Positions 1 through 8,410 of a DNA stretch of 26,070 nucleotides are shown piece by piece. The number at the start of each line of letters is the position of its first letter. The first letter of the stretch is position 1. Below the pieces are notes generated by a model. That model searched no databases, had not been told where the DNA came from, and saw nothing but the letters and a program-made list of their open reading frames with translations. The translations under genes were made by a program, and so were the position numbers. Where the stretch lies: the NCBI GenBank assembly GCA_039029935.1, contig JBCCFC010000014.1, positions 1-26,070 of the forward strand, read 5' to 3'. This DNA comes from G039029935 sp039029935. GTDB taxonomy: Bacteria > Chloroflexota > Anaerolineae > Caldilineales > Caldilineaceae.

Positions 1-462
1 CACCACCTCTTCCATCAGTTCACGAGTGCGCTCTTGAACGCGGACCTCCAAGCGTTCATTCTGACGTTCCGCATCCCGCTGCAACTGTCTTAAACGGATA
101 TGTGTGTTTACCCGTGCCACCACCTCTTCAGCCTCAATTGGTTTGGTGATGTAATCTACGCCGCCCACCTGAAAGCCCCGCACTTTGTCCACAGGTTCAT
201 CTAAGGCTGACAGAAAGAGAATGGGTATGTTGGCTGTCTGTTCATTTTTTTTGATTTGCTGGCAAGTCTGAAAACCATTCAGCCCCGGCATGAGGATATC
301 CAGTAAAATCACGTCAGGTTGAACGTTTGCTAATCTCTCCAATGCGCTTTCACCGTTCTCAGCGACCAGCACACGGAAATTGGCAGTACGCAGTGTTGTG
401 AAAAGCACCGCTAAATTCTCTGGAACATCATCGACAATCAGTACGGTTGGTGTATCAGACAT
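1..462 (-). CDS. Response regulator receiver protein with C-terminal coiled coil (3' end outside window)
   Basis: The protein starts MSDTPTVLIVDDVPENLAVL and 154 residues lie in the window. It is a CheY-like receiver: acidic pair D11/D12, phospho-acceptor D55 in ILLDILMPG, switch Ser85 in FLSALD and Lys107 in ITKPIE. From about residue 124 the sequence becomes a charged, heptad-like helix (RLRQLQRDAERQNERLEVRV) ending in ERTRELMEEVV at the edge. In this family such a helix usually leads to an output module such as a histidine kinase, a PAS/GGDEF module or an adenylate/guanylate cyclase, so the output cannot be named. The start at 462 follows an AGGA-type ribosome site about 10 nt upstream. 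Receiver assignment is certain; the output is unknown. Confidence 0.93.
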   Translation of the reverse strand, partial: MSDTPTVLIVDDVPENLAVLFTTLRTANFRVLVAENGESALERLANVQPDVILLDILMPGLNGFQTCQQIKKNEQTANIPILFLSALDEPVDKVRGFQVGGVDYITKPIEAEEVVARVNTHIRLRQLQRDAERQNERLEVRVQERTRELMEEVV

Positions 463-790
463 TTTCTCTGTATCCTTTTACGTTGTTTTGTGTCATTACT
501 TCTATGTTTTTGCATTTTTCAGAAAATCGTTAATTTTATCAGTTCAATTATATAAAAAAATAACGTTTTATCCTACTGACCAATGCATCATAAAACAATG
601 GGAAGTAATAGTTCACCTATTTTACCGCAGACCAACCACGTCCATGCTGGCTTTATTGGACAATATGGTGGTGAATGACGGTCGTTTTACGTAAAAGGAT
701 GGCAATTTTTTGTAAGACCTTCGGGAGGTGTCCGTAGAGCGTTAGGACATACCAAAGCTTTTTTGGACATCTCCCGAAGGTCTGGTTTCG
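463..790. other. Intergenic region, 328 bp
   Basis: This lies between the start of the response regulator and the end of the glycosyltransferase, both minus strand. It holds an AT-rich stretch (about 470-570), a 12-bp perfect palindrome TTTTACGTAAAA at 685-696, and the 69-bp palindromic repeat at 715-783. I see no convincing gene. A reading frame on the plus strand here overlaps the receiver gene antisense and has no family features. Confidence 0.6.
715..783. repeat. 69-bp dispersed palindromic repeat, copy 1
   Basis: Arms AGACCTTCGGGAGGTGTCC (715-733) and its inverse (765-783) pair over 19 positions with a single G-T wobble, around a 31-nt loop. A second copy with the same core and the same loop length is at 25142-25210. 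It lies 7 nt after the stop of the glycosyltransferase at 791, but neither strand has a clear U-tract after the stem. It is therefore better called a palindromic repeat that may act as a 3' mRNA structure than an intrinsic terminator. Confidence 0.85.
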
Positions 791-2932
791 CTAATATGGT
801 TCTGTTACTGTGATGGTTGTTAATTTGATTAATTCTTGCCCATCGATTGTGGGAACTGGGCTTAACGTTTGTTCATCATACACCATCATGAACAAATCAT
901 AGGGTGCAGGTAATGCATCCGGTGGGACATAAAGCTGAACACGGACTTCGGGTGTAAGGGGGACATCGCGCTGGGCAATCAGTGTGCCAGTATCGCCCAC
1001 AAACCGTAACGATACTTTGTAAGATTGGGACAGATCACTCTCCTGATCAAATGTCAACGCAATGGGGAGCGCAGCAGGTATTTGGGCAAGCGGTAATGTT
1101 TGTATACCAGTCAGTTGAAAGTCAGGCCATTGTTGTGTATAGGCAATGTCTTCTAATGGTGGTGTATTCTCGGCCAATTTACCCAAAAGCAATTCCATGT
1201 CGTACACGCGTGCCAATGTTAGCCCATTGCTTTCTACTTCAAAGACAGATTGTTCACGCGTAAAATATTGAATGATATTGGCTGTGGGAATGTTGCGTTG
1301 GATTTGGTTGATATATAGCACGACGTACTTGACATCCAGCCAAGGCATCCGCGAACCATGCAACACACTGATCGATGTTCCCTCAAAGAAGAAGGACAAT
1401 GAGCCTGGCGCATACCATGATATTGCATGGATACGCTCGGCATCTGGCTGCTCATTGAGCCATGCACCAACCTGTTCCAGCCCTTCGCCCCAGCCTACAA
1501 ACATACGCGCGGGGGCTTCATCAGTCCCACCCATGACGGGGTTAAAGTAGGTCATGTAGTAGGGATAATGCTGGGCGGTGTAAATGCCATGTAGAAAGAG
1601 AAGTGCTAGGGTTATGAGGGTAAGTTGGATAATTCCTGTTGACCTAGCGGTGTCTGCCTGTGTGATGGATTCTAGCTTGCTAAGTCGAGTAAACCATTGG
1701 GCAATGAATTGTGCCAGAGAATATAACCCCAAGGCGGCAACCACATCTAGGGCTAAAAAGACTGGCAGTAAGTATCGATCAAATTTTTTGCCAATGAGGG
1801 TCATACATCCGGTAAATAACAAGACAAAGACAATAACTCCTACAGTCGTACGGCGGGTCGTTTTGTTTTGGAACGGGCCATAACGCCCAGCCCCAGCCAC
1901 GAGTGCAGCGATTAAACCAATGAAGACCGCAGGCGTTGTGCGGAAGAGGTAGGCGGCAGGATAGAAAAAGTGTCCAGGGTCTTCGACAATGTGTCCCCAG
2001 AAAAAATTGGGGTTGACATGTGCCACGGAGTACTCGGTCATGGTGCGATATATTTGTGTAAAAACACCAAGCGGGTCTACCCACATGGCAGGCCACAGTG
2101 CGAAATATGCAACAGAGGCAATTGCACCCCAGACGACATAGTTGACAACATAGAAACGCCAGCGATGTCGCTCGTACACAATTTGCCACAGCAATAATAA
2201 TCCACCAGTCGGGACCAAAAAGGCCGCAGGTGTTTTGGTCAGCCATGCCAGCCCCATCATCACGCCGGAGATAATCAAATAGAGGAGGTTTCTATGTCCC
2301 CCTTTCTCGTCATAGAGCCACGCCAAGAAAAAGATGAGTGAGGCAAACATTGTGCTGGCAAGGAACCCATCTGGCTGTAGTTGGCGTGAAAAACCAACCA
2401 CCATCGGCGACCACGCCGCCAATAGAAGTGCAAGCGTCGTGATTGGTGTCCCTAGCAAGCGGCGCAAGGGGAAGTAGGTAGATGTGCATGTCAGTGCGAT
2501 GCCCATTGTGACCCACCAGCGCGTGGAGGCCAGCAGAGCTATCCGTGTTACCCCGGTTTCGTCCTCTAACCAAAATTGAAAAGGCCGTTGAAATGGTTCA
2601 GGGTTGGTTGTGATCTGTTCCAAGTACATCGGAATATTCTGCATAATGCCCAATGTCCCCAGCCACATCGTCGTCACCGCAGGATGCTCAAACTGAAAGG
2701 TTTCACGCCACGATTGGCGCACGAGTGCCCCCGCAAAATCTATGCTGCGTTGTAACCATGCCTGTTCATCCGCTGTGACAAAAATGTCCAGCCCCATGAC
2801 GCGTGGTATCCAGTTTGCAAAAAACAGTATGATTGGGATGAGTAAGTACAAGGTAAACTTGTTATGGTATATCGAGTGTTCGCTTTCAACAGACAGACTT
2901 GATTGCCCATTGCTCATAGTATGTGAATCCAT
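791..2932 (-). CDS. GT39/PMT-like polytopic membrane glycosyltransferase
   Basis: This 713-aa protein has the layout of GT-C glycosyltransferases of the dolichyl-phosphate-mannose-protein mannosyltransferase/ArnT type. A transmembrane segment at about 27-45 is followed by a first extracytoplasmic loop with the acidic motif TADEQAWLQR (D55/E56). Numerous hydrophobic helices follow to about residue 460, then a soluble C-terminal part (FVGWGEGLEQVGAWLNEQPD onward) of about 250 residues. Such enzymes transfer a sugar from a polyprenyl-phosphate carrier on the outer face of the membrane. Donor and acceptor cannot be read from the sequence. The start at 2932 has only a weak purine-rich site; Met6 (2917) is an alternative. 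The divergent neighbour at 3319 is a shorter relative, so the pair may serve cell-surface glycosylation. Family is fairly sure, substrate unknown. Confidence 0.85.
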   Translation of the reverse strand: MDSHTMSNGQSSLSVESEHSIYHNKFTLYLLIPIILFFANWIPRVMGLDIFVTADEQAWLQRSIDFAGALVRQSWRETFQFEHPAVTTMWLGTLGIMQNIPMYLEQITTNPEPFQRPFQFWLEDETGVTRIALLASTRWWVTMGIALTCTSTYFPLRRLLGTPITTLALLLAAWSPMVVGFSRQLQPDGFLASTMFASLIFFLAWLYDEKGGHRNLLYLIISGVMMGLAWLTKTPAAFLVPTGGLLLLWQIVYERHRWRFYVVNYVVWGAIASVAYFALWPAMWVDPLGVFTQIYRTMTEYSVAHVNPNFFWGHIVEDPGHFFYPAAYLFRTTPAVFIGLIAALVAGAGRYGPFQNKTTRRTTVGVIVFVLLFTGCMTLIGKKFDRYLLPVFLALDVVAALGLYSLAQFIAQWFTRLSKLESITQADTARSTGIIQLTLITLALLFLHGIYTAQHYPYYMTYFNPVMGGTDEAPARMFVGWGEGLEQVGAWLNEQPDAERIHAISWYAPGSLSFFFEGTSISVLHGSRMPWLDVKYVVLYINQIQRNIPTANIIQYFTREQSVFEVESNGLTLARVYDMELLLGKLAENTPPLEDIAYTQQWPDFQLTGIQTLPLAQIPAALPIALTFDQESDLSQSYKVSLRFVGDTGTLIAQRDVPLTPEVRVQLYVPPDALPAPYDLFMMVYDEQTLSPVPTIDGQELIKLTTITVTEPY

Positions 2933-3318
2933 TTCTTTCTATCGAGTGCTCTGTCAGGAAAATTACTATATTAGACGAGAGCATATCGTAGATTGCCGAT
3001 CTGTGTCTCAGACACAGATCGGCAATTTGTGATACTGCTCAAATAATTTTACGTCATCATTTTCTAGCGTCCAAAACGAGGGCTGTTCCTTGAGAATAGA
3101 AGTGTCATATGTATATCTTTTGGAAAGTGTAAAATAATCTGTGTGTAACCCCTCTTCCTATATAAAAGAGAATAGTACGCAAACACGCATACAGTTTTTG
3201 ATGTTTAGTCTATACTTACAAAGAGCTTGCTTACCTACCATCAAGAGCAACCATCCAGAGGAAATCATCATAAGGGTTAACCGTAATCACACAAACATGA
3301 CTGAACCAAGAGGGATTT
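2933..3318. other. Divergent intergenic region, 386 bp
   Basis: This is the shared upstream region of the two divergent glycosyltransferase genes. It contains the 35-bp palindrome at 2992-3026. The rest is AT-rich and presumably carries both promoters. I found no -35/-10 pair good enough to call and no credible gene; a short plus-strand frame at 3141-3332 shows no family features. Confidence 0.6.
2992..3026. repeat. 35-bp near-perfect palindrome
   Basis: Two 17-nt arms, ATTGCCGATCTGTGTCT and its exact reverse complement, flank a single C at 3009. It lies 60 bp upstream of the minus-strand gene start and about 290 bp upstream of the plus-strand one. With a 1-nt spacer it cannot form an unstrained RNA hairpin at its tip, but it is a perfect DNA dyad. 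It could be an operator for a dimeric regulator or another member of the palindromic elements in this window. Confidence 0.8.
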
Positions 3319-4872
3319 ATGCTGAATTATAGTAAACTCGCGATGACTTATACTTGGCAATTTTTGTTAAAGACCGGGGTCTTTATTCCTGTTGCGTTTA
3401 TTGCCTTTATGCTTTGGCGCGACCCGTTTTCCTTTCCTGCTGATTATGACTATGACGAAGGCATCAATTTGATGAAAACGATGCTCTATGATCAGGGGTT
3501 TCGTCTTTATATTGATGTATGGAATGATCAACCACCGCTGCTCACTGTGATGTTATCACAGTGGTTTGATTGGGTGGGGCAGTCCGTTGAATCAGCCCGT
3601 TTTTTGATCACACTTTTTTCTGCGCTTCTACTTTGGAGTTTTTATCTAGCAATGCACCAGTCGGTCACTGCCTTTGCGGCAACCATTGGTGTGGTGCTGC
3701 TTGTTCTCAGTGAATTCTATCTGCGGCTCAGTGCGGCGGTCATGGTCGGTCTACCGTCCATTGCCCTCGCAATGCTCTCCATTACGCTGCTGATGATTAG
3801 CTGTCGACAAGAGGGGCACGAATATAAGACACCTAAGAAGATTCGCATTAGTCAAATTATTCTTTCAGCCATTGTGATGGCACTTGCATTGCAAACAAAA
3901 CTATTTGTACTGATTCTATTGCCCTTTGTCGGCTTTTATTTTTTACTAAGTAAGCTGAACCAAACACCACCTTTGACGCGCCAACGAACACGATTTGTCC
4001 AAGCTATCATCTGGGGGACAGTGTTATTAAGCGCGTTTTTCATCATCGGCCTATATTTCAGATCACTCAATCCTTCCATGCTCATCCAAACGCACTTTGG
4101 TGCCGAGACACGGGGGCAGATTGCCTTTGCCGAGGAAAGTCGTGAATTTTTGGTGAACTTTGCCACCCAACAGCGATTTTATCTGTTTTTGGCCGCTGTC
4201 GGTGTTTTTTGGGGATTATTGCAGCGACGACGAGGGGTATTACTGCCGCTCTTCTGGTTTGTGATCAGCGTCGTTGGCATGGCATTCCATCGTCCACTTT
4301 GGTATCACCACATCGTGTTACTAACGATACCATTGAGTTGGATGGCGGCGTTTAGCGTTGAGGCGTGGGCATACTTGTTTAATAATTTGGCGAATGCTGC
4401 CACAACTTACACCGCGTCGATGCGCATGGCCTATGCGCGCTTAGCACTCTTGGTGGCAAGCACACTGGTCTTCTTTGTCGCCTTACTCTTCTATCCATCG
4501 GCGTTGCCCAAGCGCATTGAAGAGCAATCCAAAACCTATCGCCCGCTGTATGTTTGGGAGATGGTGCATCAACTACGTGACGATGGATTGGCTGAACCAG
4601 GTTTTGTGTTCACGGACCGTCCATTTTATGCGTTTCAAGCCGGGCAACCAGTCACACCACCTATCGCTTCGATCAGTCGCAAACGAATCGAGACGGGAAT
4701 CATCACTGACGAAACTATGTATGATGCCCTCATCGACTATGAACCGCAGTATATCATTCTGGAACGGTTTGTGGGCTATTATGGGGACGCGGTGATGGCT
4801 GAAATTAACGCCCATTTTGAATTGATCTTGGAAATTGGTCCGGCACGCTACTATCGGCGCATTGATTCGTAA
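3319..4872 (+). CDS. GT39-type polytopic membrane glycosyltransferase, short form
   Basis: This 517-aa protein has an N-terminal transmembrane segment (about 18-33), then an acidic first loop ADYDYDEGINL (D46/E47) and WNDQPPLL. Both are typical of the DE motif and following loop of ArnT/PMT-like GT-C enzymes that use lipid-linked sugars. About ten further hydrophobic segments follow to about residue 395. A C-terminal soluble part of about 120 residues is much shorter than that of the 713-aa neighbour. The start is supported by an AGAGGGA ribosome site upstream of 3319. Its stop codon is followed after 5 nt by the 20-bp-stem hairpin at 4878-4933. Substrate and acceptor are not deducible. Confidence 0.83.
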   Translation: MLNYSKLAMTYTWQFLLKTGVFIPVAFIAFMLWRDPFSFPADYDYDEGINLMKTMLYDQGFRLYIDVWNDQPPLLTVMLSQWFDWVGQSVESARFLITLFSALLLWSFYLAMHQSVTAFAATIGVVLLVLSEFYLRLSAAVMVGLPSIALAMLSITLLMISCRQEGHEYKTPKKIRISQIILSAIVMALALQTKLFVLILLPFVGFYFLLSKLNQTPPLTRQRTRFVQAIIWGTVLLSAFFIIGLYFRSLNPSMLIQTHFGAETRGQIAFAEESREFLVNFATQQRFYLFLAAVGVFWGLLQRRRGVLLPLFWFVISVVGMAFHRPLWYHHIVLLTIPLSWMAAFSVEAWAYLFNNLANAATTYTASMRMAYARLALLVASTLVFFVALLFYPSALPKRIEEQSKTYRPLYVWEMVHQLRDDGLAEPGFVFTDRPFYAFQAGQPVTPPIASISRKRIETGIITDETMYDALIDYEPQYIILERFVGYYGDAVMAEINAHFELILEIGPARYYRRIDS

Positions 4873-5321
4873 CACCAGATTGGTCCAATGGATTGAGGGA
4901 TGTGTCAGCTTTTCTCAATCCATTGGACCAATCGAAGAGACTCAGAACCGCAACCAATACACCACACTTCACAGACCCACAGTCATACATTCACAGACAC
5001 ACTTTACTGCAATTTGCCAATAACCATAACCGTAGTGTACAATCCCGTTCAACATGCGAACTATGCTCCTAGTCTATCCTACGATTATCCATTTGTGTCT
5101 CAATTATCTGGCTCATTTGAATTCTATATTGGTGTCAGCATATTAGGCTATTCTACAGAATAAAATACCCATTCAAACGCGGAGTAAGCACTCTCTAGTG
5201 CGGGTCATACACGAGCTTCGCTGGTAATTATTTTTGTGGGAGGTGAAGTTAACCAATCATATGAATCTTTAGCGAGCCGTTAATTTCAATATTATATCAA
5301 TACCAAAAGGGGAATAAACAC
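4873..5321. other. Intergenic region, 449 bp
   Basis: It begins with the long hairpin at 4878-4933 and then runs to the lipoprotein gene. The middle part is rich in CA/AC dinucleotides (about 4970-5010). The last 40 bp are AT-rich and end in the ribosome site AAAGGGGA before 5322, so the promoter of the ABC operon is presumably here. I could not identify a reliable -35/-10 pair. Short frames in this stretch have no recognisable features. Confidence 0.55.
4878..4933 (+). repeat. Long hairpin, 20-bp perfect stem, after glycosyltransferase gene
   Basis: GATTGGTCCAATGGATTGAG (4878-4897) is exactly complementary to 4914-4933 across a 16-nt loop. It begins 5 nt after the stop codon at 4872. No T-run follows, so it is not a standard intrinsic terminator. 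Each arm also contains the small palindrome ATTGGTCCAAT. Likely roles are transcript 3' end formation or stabilisation. Confidence 0.8.
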
Positions 5322-7310
5322 ATGCGGAAATTACATGTTCTGTTTAGTTTACTCATCGTTTTCTCTATGGTCTTGGCTGCTTGTGGTGGCGCACCTGCTG
5401 CGCCTGCCGTCGAAGAAGCTGCGCCAGCAGAGGAAGCTGCACCAGAGGAGGAAGCCGCACCAGCAGAGGACGCAGGCGATGGTGGCTATAATGAAGCACC
5501 CATGTTGGCCGAGATGGTCGCTGCGGGCGAGCTGCCACCAGTCGAGGAACGTCTGCCTGTTGAGCCAATGATCATCACACCTGTTGATGAGGTGGGTACC
5601 TATGGCGGTACATTGCGCCGTGCTTACTTAGGACCAGCAGATGGTTGTAACTACTGGCGCATTTCGCGTGGTGGTCTCTTCCGCTTTACAATCGATGGTT
5701 TCGAGATTGTGCCAGCGGTTGCCAAGGGCTATGAGTCAAACGAAGACGGTACAGAATGGACTGTTTTCCTGCGTGAAGGCATGAGCTGGTCAGATGGCGA
5801 TGACTTCAATGCCAACGACTTCATGTGGCAATACGAAAACGTTCTCATGAATGAAGAACTGACACCTGTCTTGCCTGCCTTCTTGCGCTCTGGCGATAGC
5901 TTTGGTACGATGGAAATGGTGGATGACTACACGGTCAAGTTCATCTATCCCAATCCAAACACGCTCTTCTTGGAGATTCTGGCACAGGCCGACCAAGCTT
6001 GTGGTGGCGCATCTCGCAACATTCCATACACACCATCACACTACATGGAACAGTTCCACGGTGACTTCAACGAAGGCGCCCAAGCAATGGCTGAGGAAGC
6101 TGGCTTTGAAGGCTGGCCGCAGCTCTATGATGACAAAGTTGCCCACAACACCAATGGCGACGAGCGCCCAACCACACGTCCTTGGAAATTCCAAAACGTA
6201 CTGGGTGACCAGATTGTAACCGCAAGCCGCAATCCATACTTCTATGCGGTTGATACCGCTGGCAATCAGTTGCCATATATTGATGAAGTAACCTTCACAT
6301 TGGTTGAAGACATCGAAGTACTCAACCTGAAAGCCGTTGAAGGTGATATCGACTTCCAAGGCCGTCACATCAAGATGGAAAACGTGCCAACACTCAAGCA
6401 GGGTGAAGAGGTGGGTGGTTATGTTGTCACGCTGTGGCCTACGTTTGGTGGTACAGACGTTGCCTTCTATCCAAACCTGAGCTATGAAGGTCCTGAGGGT
6501 GAGGCATTGCGCGATGCAACCTTCCGCCAGGCACTCTCCATTGCGATTGACCGCGAAGCAATCCGCGAAATCAGCATGTTGGGTCTCGGTGTACCACGTC
6601 AGAGCGTTCCTGCGCCAGGCCATCCACACTATCCAGGCGAAGAGTGGGAATTCAAGTACACTGAATATGATGTTGCCACAGCCAACGAAATGCTCGATTC
6701 AATCTTGCCAGACAAGGATGATGAAGGCTTCCGCACGATTGATGGCGAACGTATCGTTCTGCCTATCGGTGTGACGCCAGCATTTGGTGCATGGCCGGAT
6801 GTGGCACAGCAAGTTTCAACCTACTGGGAAGCAGTTGGTGTGAAAGCTGAGGTTGAGGAACTGACCCGTAGTCTGTTGACTACCCGTCACCAAAACAACG
6901 AGTTTGCTGTTTACGTTTGGAATGAAGATACCACTGGTTTCACCTTCTCAAACATCGGCAAGCGTGTACCAGAAAGCATTGGCAACCTGACTGCACCTGC
7001 ATGGGGCAACTGGGTTGACACGGGTGGCGAAGCGGGTATTGAGCCACCTGCGTGGATGATGGAATTCATGGACAAGCATCTTCAGGGACCAACGCTGCCA
7101 GCCGAAGAGCGCAACGCATTGGGTCAAGAAATTTACCGTGAATTGGTCGACAACGTATACAACATCGGTATCGTAGGGCTTAGCCCAATGGTACAGGGTG
7201 TGATTGTTACCAACGCCAAGATGCGCAATGTCCCACCAGTTGGTGGTAACGACTGGCCGCTGCGTACACCATCCACTGCCTATCCAGAGCAGTTATTCTA
7301 CGCAGAATAG
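5322..7310 (+). CDS. Peptide-type ABC transporter substrate-binding lipoprotein (family 5)
   Basis: This 662-aa protein starts with a lipoprotein signal peptide. The lipobox LAAC places the lipidated Cys at 21. It is followed by a low-complexity linker of repeated AAPAEE-like units (about 24-52), probably a tether. The body resembles DppA/OppA family proteins: the stretch GMSWSDGDDFNANDFMWQYE and later FRQALSIAIDREAIREISMLGLG are characteristic of SBP family 5. It would capture an oligopeptide or other bulky solute outside the membrane and hand it to the two permeases encoded downstream. The ribosome site AAAGGGGA lies just upstream of the ATG at 5322. A long inverted repeat separates it from the permease genes, as expected where the binding protein must be made in excess. 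The ligand is unknown. Confidence 0.92.
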   Translation: MRKLHVLFSLLIVFSMVLAACGGAPAAPAVEEAAPAEEAAPEEEAAPAEDAGDGGYNEAPMLAEMVAAGELPPVEERLPVEPMIITPVDEVGTYGGTLRRAYLGPADGCNYWRISRGGLFRFTIDGFEIVPAVAKGYESNEDGTEWTVFLREGMSWSDGDDFNANDFMWQYENVLMNEELTPVLPAFLRSGDSFGTMEMVDDYTVKFIYPNPNTLFLEILAQADQACGGASRNIPYTPSHYMEQFHGDFNEGAQAMAEEAGFEGWPQLYDDKVAHNTNGDERPTTRPWKFQNVLGDQIVTASRNPYFYAVDTAGNQLPYIDEVTFTLVEDIEVLNLKAVEGDIDFQGRHIKMENVPTLKQGEEVGGYVVTLWPTFGGTDVAFYPNLSYEGPEGEALRDATFRQALSIAIDREAIREISMLGLGVPRQSVPAPGHPHYPGEEWEFKYTEYDVATANEMLDSILPDKDDEGFRTIDGERIVLPIGVTPAFGAWPDVAQQVSTYWEAVGVKAEVEELTRSLLTTRHQNNEFAVYVWNEDTTGFTFSNIGKRVPESIGNLTAPAWGNWVDTGGEAGIEPPAWMMEFMDKHLQGPTLPAEERNALGQEIYRELVDNVYNIGIVGLSPMVQGVIVTNAKMRNVPPVGGNDWPLRTPSTAYPEQLFYAE

Positions 7311-7322
7311 TTAATAGTGGAA

Positions 7323-7383
7323 AGTTGAAAGTGGAAAGTTGAGAGTGATGCAGTTCAGCATTTTCAACTTTCCACTTTCAACT
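7323..7383 (+). repeat. Inverted repeat with tandem sub-repeats between binding protein and permease
   Basis: AGTTGAAAGTGGAAAGTTGA (7323-7342) pairs perfectly with 7364-7383 across a 21-nt loop. The 5' arm consists of near-tandem copies of GTGGAAAGTTGA, so several registers of pairing are possible. It follows the stop at 7310 by 12 nt and ends 24 nt before the permease start. In operons of this type such a structure commonly protects the upstream mRNA or partly stops transcription; here that is inferred. Confidence 0.8.
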
Positions 7384-7407
7384 CTCAACTAAAAAAAGGA
7401 TACGCCA

Positions 7408-8394
7408 ATGTTTACCTTTATCATACGACGATTACTCATCTTTTTCCCTATGGTTGTACTCATGTCTGTGATTTCGTTTGTGTTGATCCAAGCACCACCA
7501 GGCGATTTTTTGACAGACTATGTATCGCGCTTACAAGCTCAGGGGGAACTTGTGGATCAAGGTGAGCTTGAGAATCTCAAACGCCGTTATGGGTTGGATC
7601 AGCCCATGTATATTCAATATTTGCGTTGGATGTCCGGCGTGGTTCAAGGTGACTTTGGCGTATCTATTGAATGGCAAAAGCCCATCGGGGATCTGATCGG
7701 TGAGCGGCTTGCGCTCACACTGATAATTAGTGTCTTTACAATCCTCTTTACTTGGTCCCTTGCCATCCCGATTGGCATTTTCTCCGCTGTCCGGCAGTAC
7801 TCCTGGCTGGACCATACCTTCACCTTTTTATCCTATATCGGCGTCGGCACACCCAACTTTTTATTGGCATTGGTGATCATGTGGGTCGCCTTTAGCAACT
7901 TTGGTCTCAAAGTCACGGGACTTTTCTCCGAAGAATATGTTATGGCTCCTTGGAGTTTGGGCAAGGTTTGGGACATGATGACGCACATCTGGGTGCCCAT
8001 GTTGATTTTGGGGACAGACGGCACGGCACGCTTTACCCGCATCATGCGCGCCAACCTGCTGGATGAACTCAACAAGCCCTATGTAGAAACGGCACGCGCC
8101 AAAGGGTTAACCGAGCGGCGCGTTATCCTGAAGTACCCCACACGCATTGCCCTCAATCCATTCATCAGCACGGTTGGGTGGGCATTGCCGCAACTTTTCT
8201 CTGGCAGCGTCATCGTTGCAACCGTTCTCAGTCTCCCAACAGTCGGCCCACTCCTGCTCCGTTCCTTGCTCAGTCAAGATATGTATATGGCTGGCTCCAT
8301 TGTATTGATCCTTTCCGTACTCACCCTCATCGGCACACTCATATCCGACATTCTGCTGGCAGTCACAGATCCAAGAATCCGCGTACAAGGTTAG
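7408..8394 (+). CDS. ABC transporter permease, DppB/OppB type
   Basis: This 328-aa inner-membrane permease has the usual DppB length. Its N-terminal helix MFTFIIRRLLIFFPMVVLMS is followed by an extracytoplasmic stretch containing RRYGLDQPMYIQYLRWM and by about five further helices. The cytoplasmic loop YVETARAKGLTERRVILKYP is the EAA motif that docks onto the ATPase, and the protein ends in the family-typical DPRIRVQG. It would form a heterodimer with the following permease. The start has an AAAAGGA ribosome site 8 nt upstream. No ATPase genes follow in this operon. Confidence 0.93.
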   Translation: MFTFIIRRLLIFFPMVVLMSVISFVLIQAPPGDFLTDYVSRLQAQGELVDQGELENLKRRYGLDQPMYIQYLRWMSGVVQGDFGVSIEWQKPIGDLIGERLALTLIISVFTILFTWSLAIPIGIFSAVRQYSWLDHTFTFLSYIGVGTPNFLLALVIMWVAFSNFGLKVTGLFSEEYVMAPWSLGKVWDMMTHIWVPMLILGTDGTARFTRIMRANLLDELNKPYVETARAKGLTERRVILKYPTRIALNPFISTVGWALPQLFSGSVIVATVLSLPTVGPLLLRSLLSQDMYMAGSIVLILSVLTLIGTLISDILLAVTDPRIRVQG

Positions 8395-8410
8395 GTGTAG
8401 AGAAGAAGCT

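Noticed and set aside
380..694. Plus-strand frame overlapping the response regulator start
   Set aside because: Antisense to a clear receiver domain and without family features.
4900..5163. 87-aa frame between the glycosyltransferase and the lipoprotein
   Set aside because: Starts within the hairpin and is composition-driven (CA-rich); no ribosome site or motif.
6036..6629. 197-aa minus-strand frame inside the binding-protein gene
   Set aside because: Antisense shadow of a well-supported gene.
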